The position numbers were made by a program, and so were the translations under genes. From Pseudomonadota bacterium (GTDB lineage Bacteria; Pseudomonadota; Gammaproteobacteria; Burkholderiales; Burkholderiaceae_C), in the NCBI GenBank assembly GCA_023387335.1, contig JAEWIF010000039.1, positions 1-6,016 on the forward strand: DNA of 6,016 nt, written 5' to 3'. A model generated the notes under the pieces. It did no database searches, was not told the origin of the DNA, and saw only the letters and a program-made list of their open reading frames with translations. Numbering within the stretch: position 1 is the first letter of the stretch; each line of letters starts with the position of its first letter. Below, piece after piece: positions 5,952-6,016 of the stretch.

Positions 5952-6016
5952 TGTTGAAAGCGCTTGCCACGGCCATGGCTTTTCTTGCTTTCGTTTCCGC
6001 CGCCACGGCACAGGAA
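5951..6016 (+). CDS. Start of a third exported protein of the operon, cut by the window edge (second imelysin expected)
   Basis: ATG 5951-5953 shares its A with the TGA stop of the cytochrome (5949-5951), so translation is probably coupled. GGAG at 5939-5942 gives an 8-nt spacing. The 22 visible residues (MLKALATAMAFLAFVSAATA, then QE) form a textbook signal peptide with a likely cleavage after ATA. No domain is in view. In comparable clusters the gene after the DUF1111 cytochrome is a second imelysin, so that is the best guess from context, not from this sequence. Confidence 0.75.
   Translation, partial: MLKALATAMAFLAFVSAATAQE

Noticed and set aside
4440..6011. Open minus-strand frame of about 520 codons opposite the cytochrome gene
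   Set aside because: It mirrors a GC-rich coding sequence with clear haem motifs on the + strand; the minus product is Arg/Gly/Val-rich with no recognisable domain. Typical antisense shadow.

Overview
The window is about 6 kb of GC-rich DNA whose visible genes all lie on the + strand. Gene content, codon use biased to G or C in third positions, and the particular mix of families point to an alphaproteobacterium, most likely Rhizobiaceae (Rhizobium, Agrobacterium or Sinorhizobium type). That placement is inference; no rRNA or other strict marker is present. I see no tRNA, rRNA, CRISPR array or insertion sequence.

Left part (1-1597). A YeeZ-like atypical SDR (NAD-dependent epimerase-like) gene is cut by the left edge and ends at 838. 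It is followed by a comparatively AT-rich gap of about 350 bp, rich in inverted repeats, including a perfect 21-bp operator-like palindrome at 1078-1098. A small secreted RlpA-like (double-psi beta-barrel) protein follows, best started at TTG 1193.

Middle (1674-2972). A complete RsmB/NOP-family cytosine-C5 RNA methyltransferase with its own Shine-Dalgarno; the two catalytic-region cysteines (DAPC and TCS motifs) are intact.

Right part (3006-6016). A promoter region carrying possible iron-regulator sites precedes what looks like an operon of exported proteins: an imelysin (M75, IrpA-like) protein, a two-haem c-type cytochrome of the DUF1111/di-haem oxidoreductase family, and the signal peptide of a third gene whose start shares one base with the cytochrome stop. 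In rhizobia and other proteobacteria this combination usually continues with a second imelysin and a DUF1513 protein, but those lie outside the window. The pairing of an imelysin with a periplasmic haem redox protein parallels EfeO plus EfeB of the Efe iron importer, so a periplasmic metal (probably iron) acquisition role is the best inference. This cassette is poorly characterised and is the most interesting content here, together with its regulation: the candidate iron-responsive promoter at 3006-3050, and a 9-bp hairpin at 4380-4404 that separates the only good Shine-Dalgarno from the cytochrome start codon.
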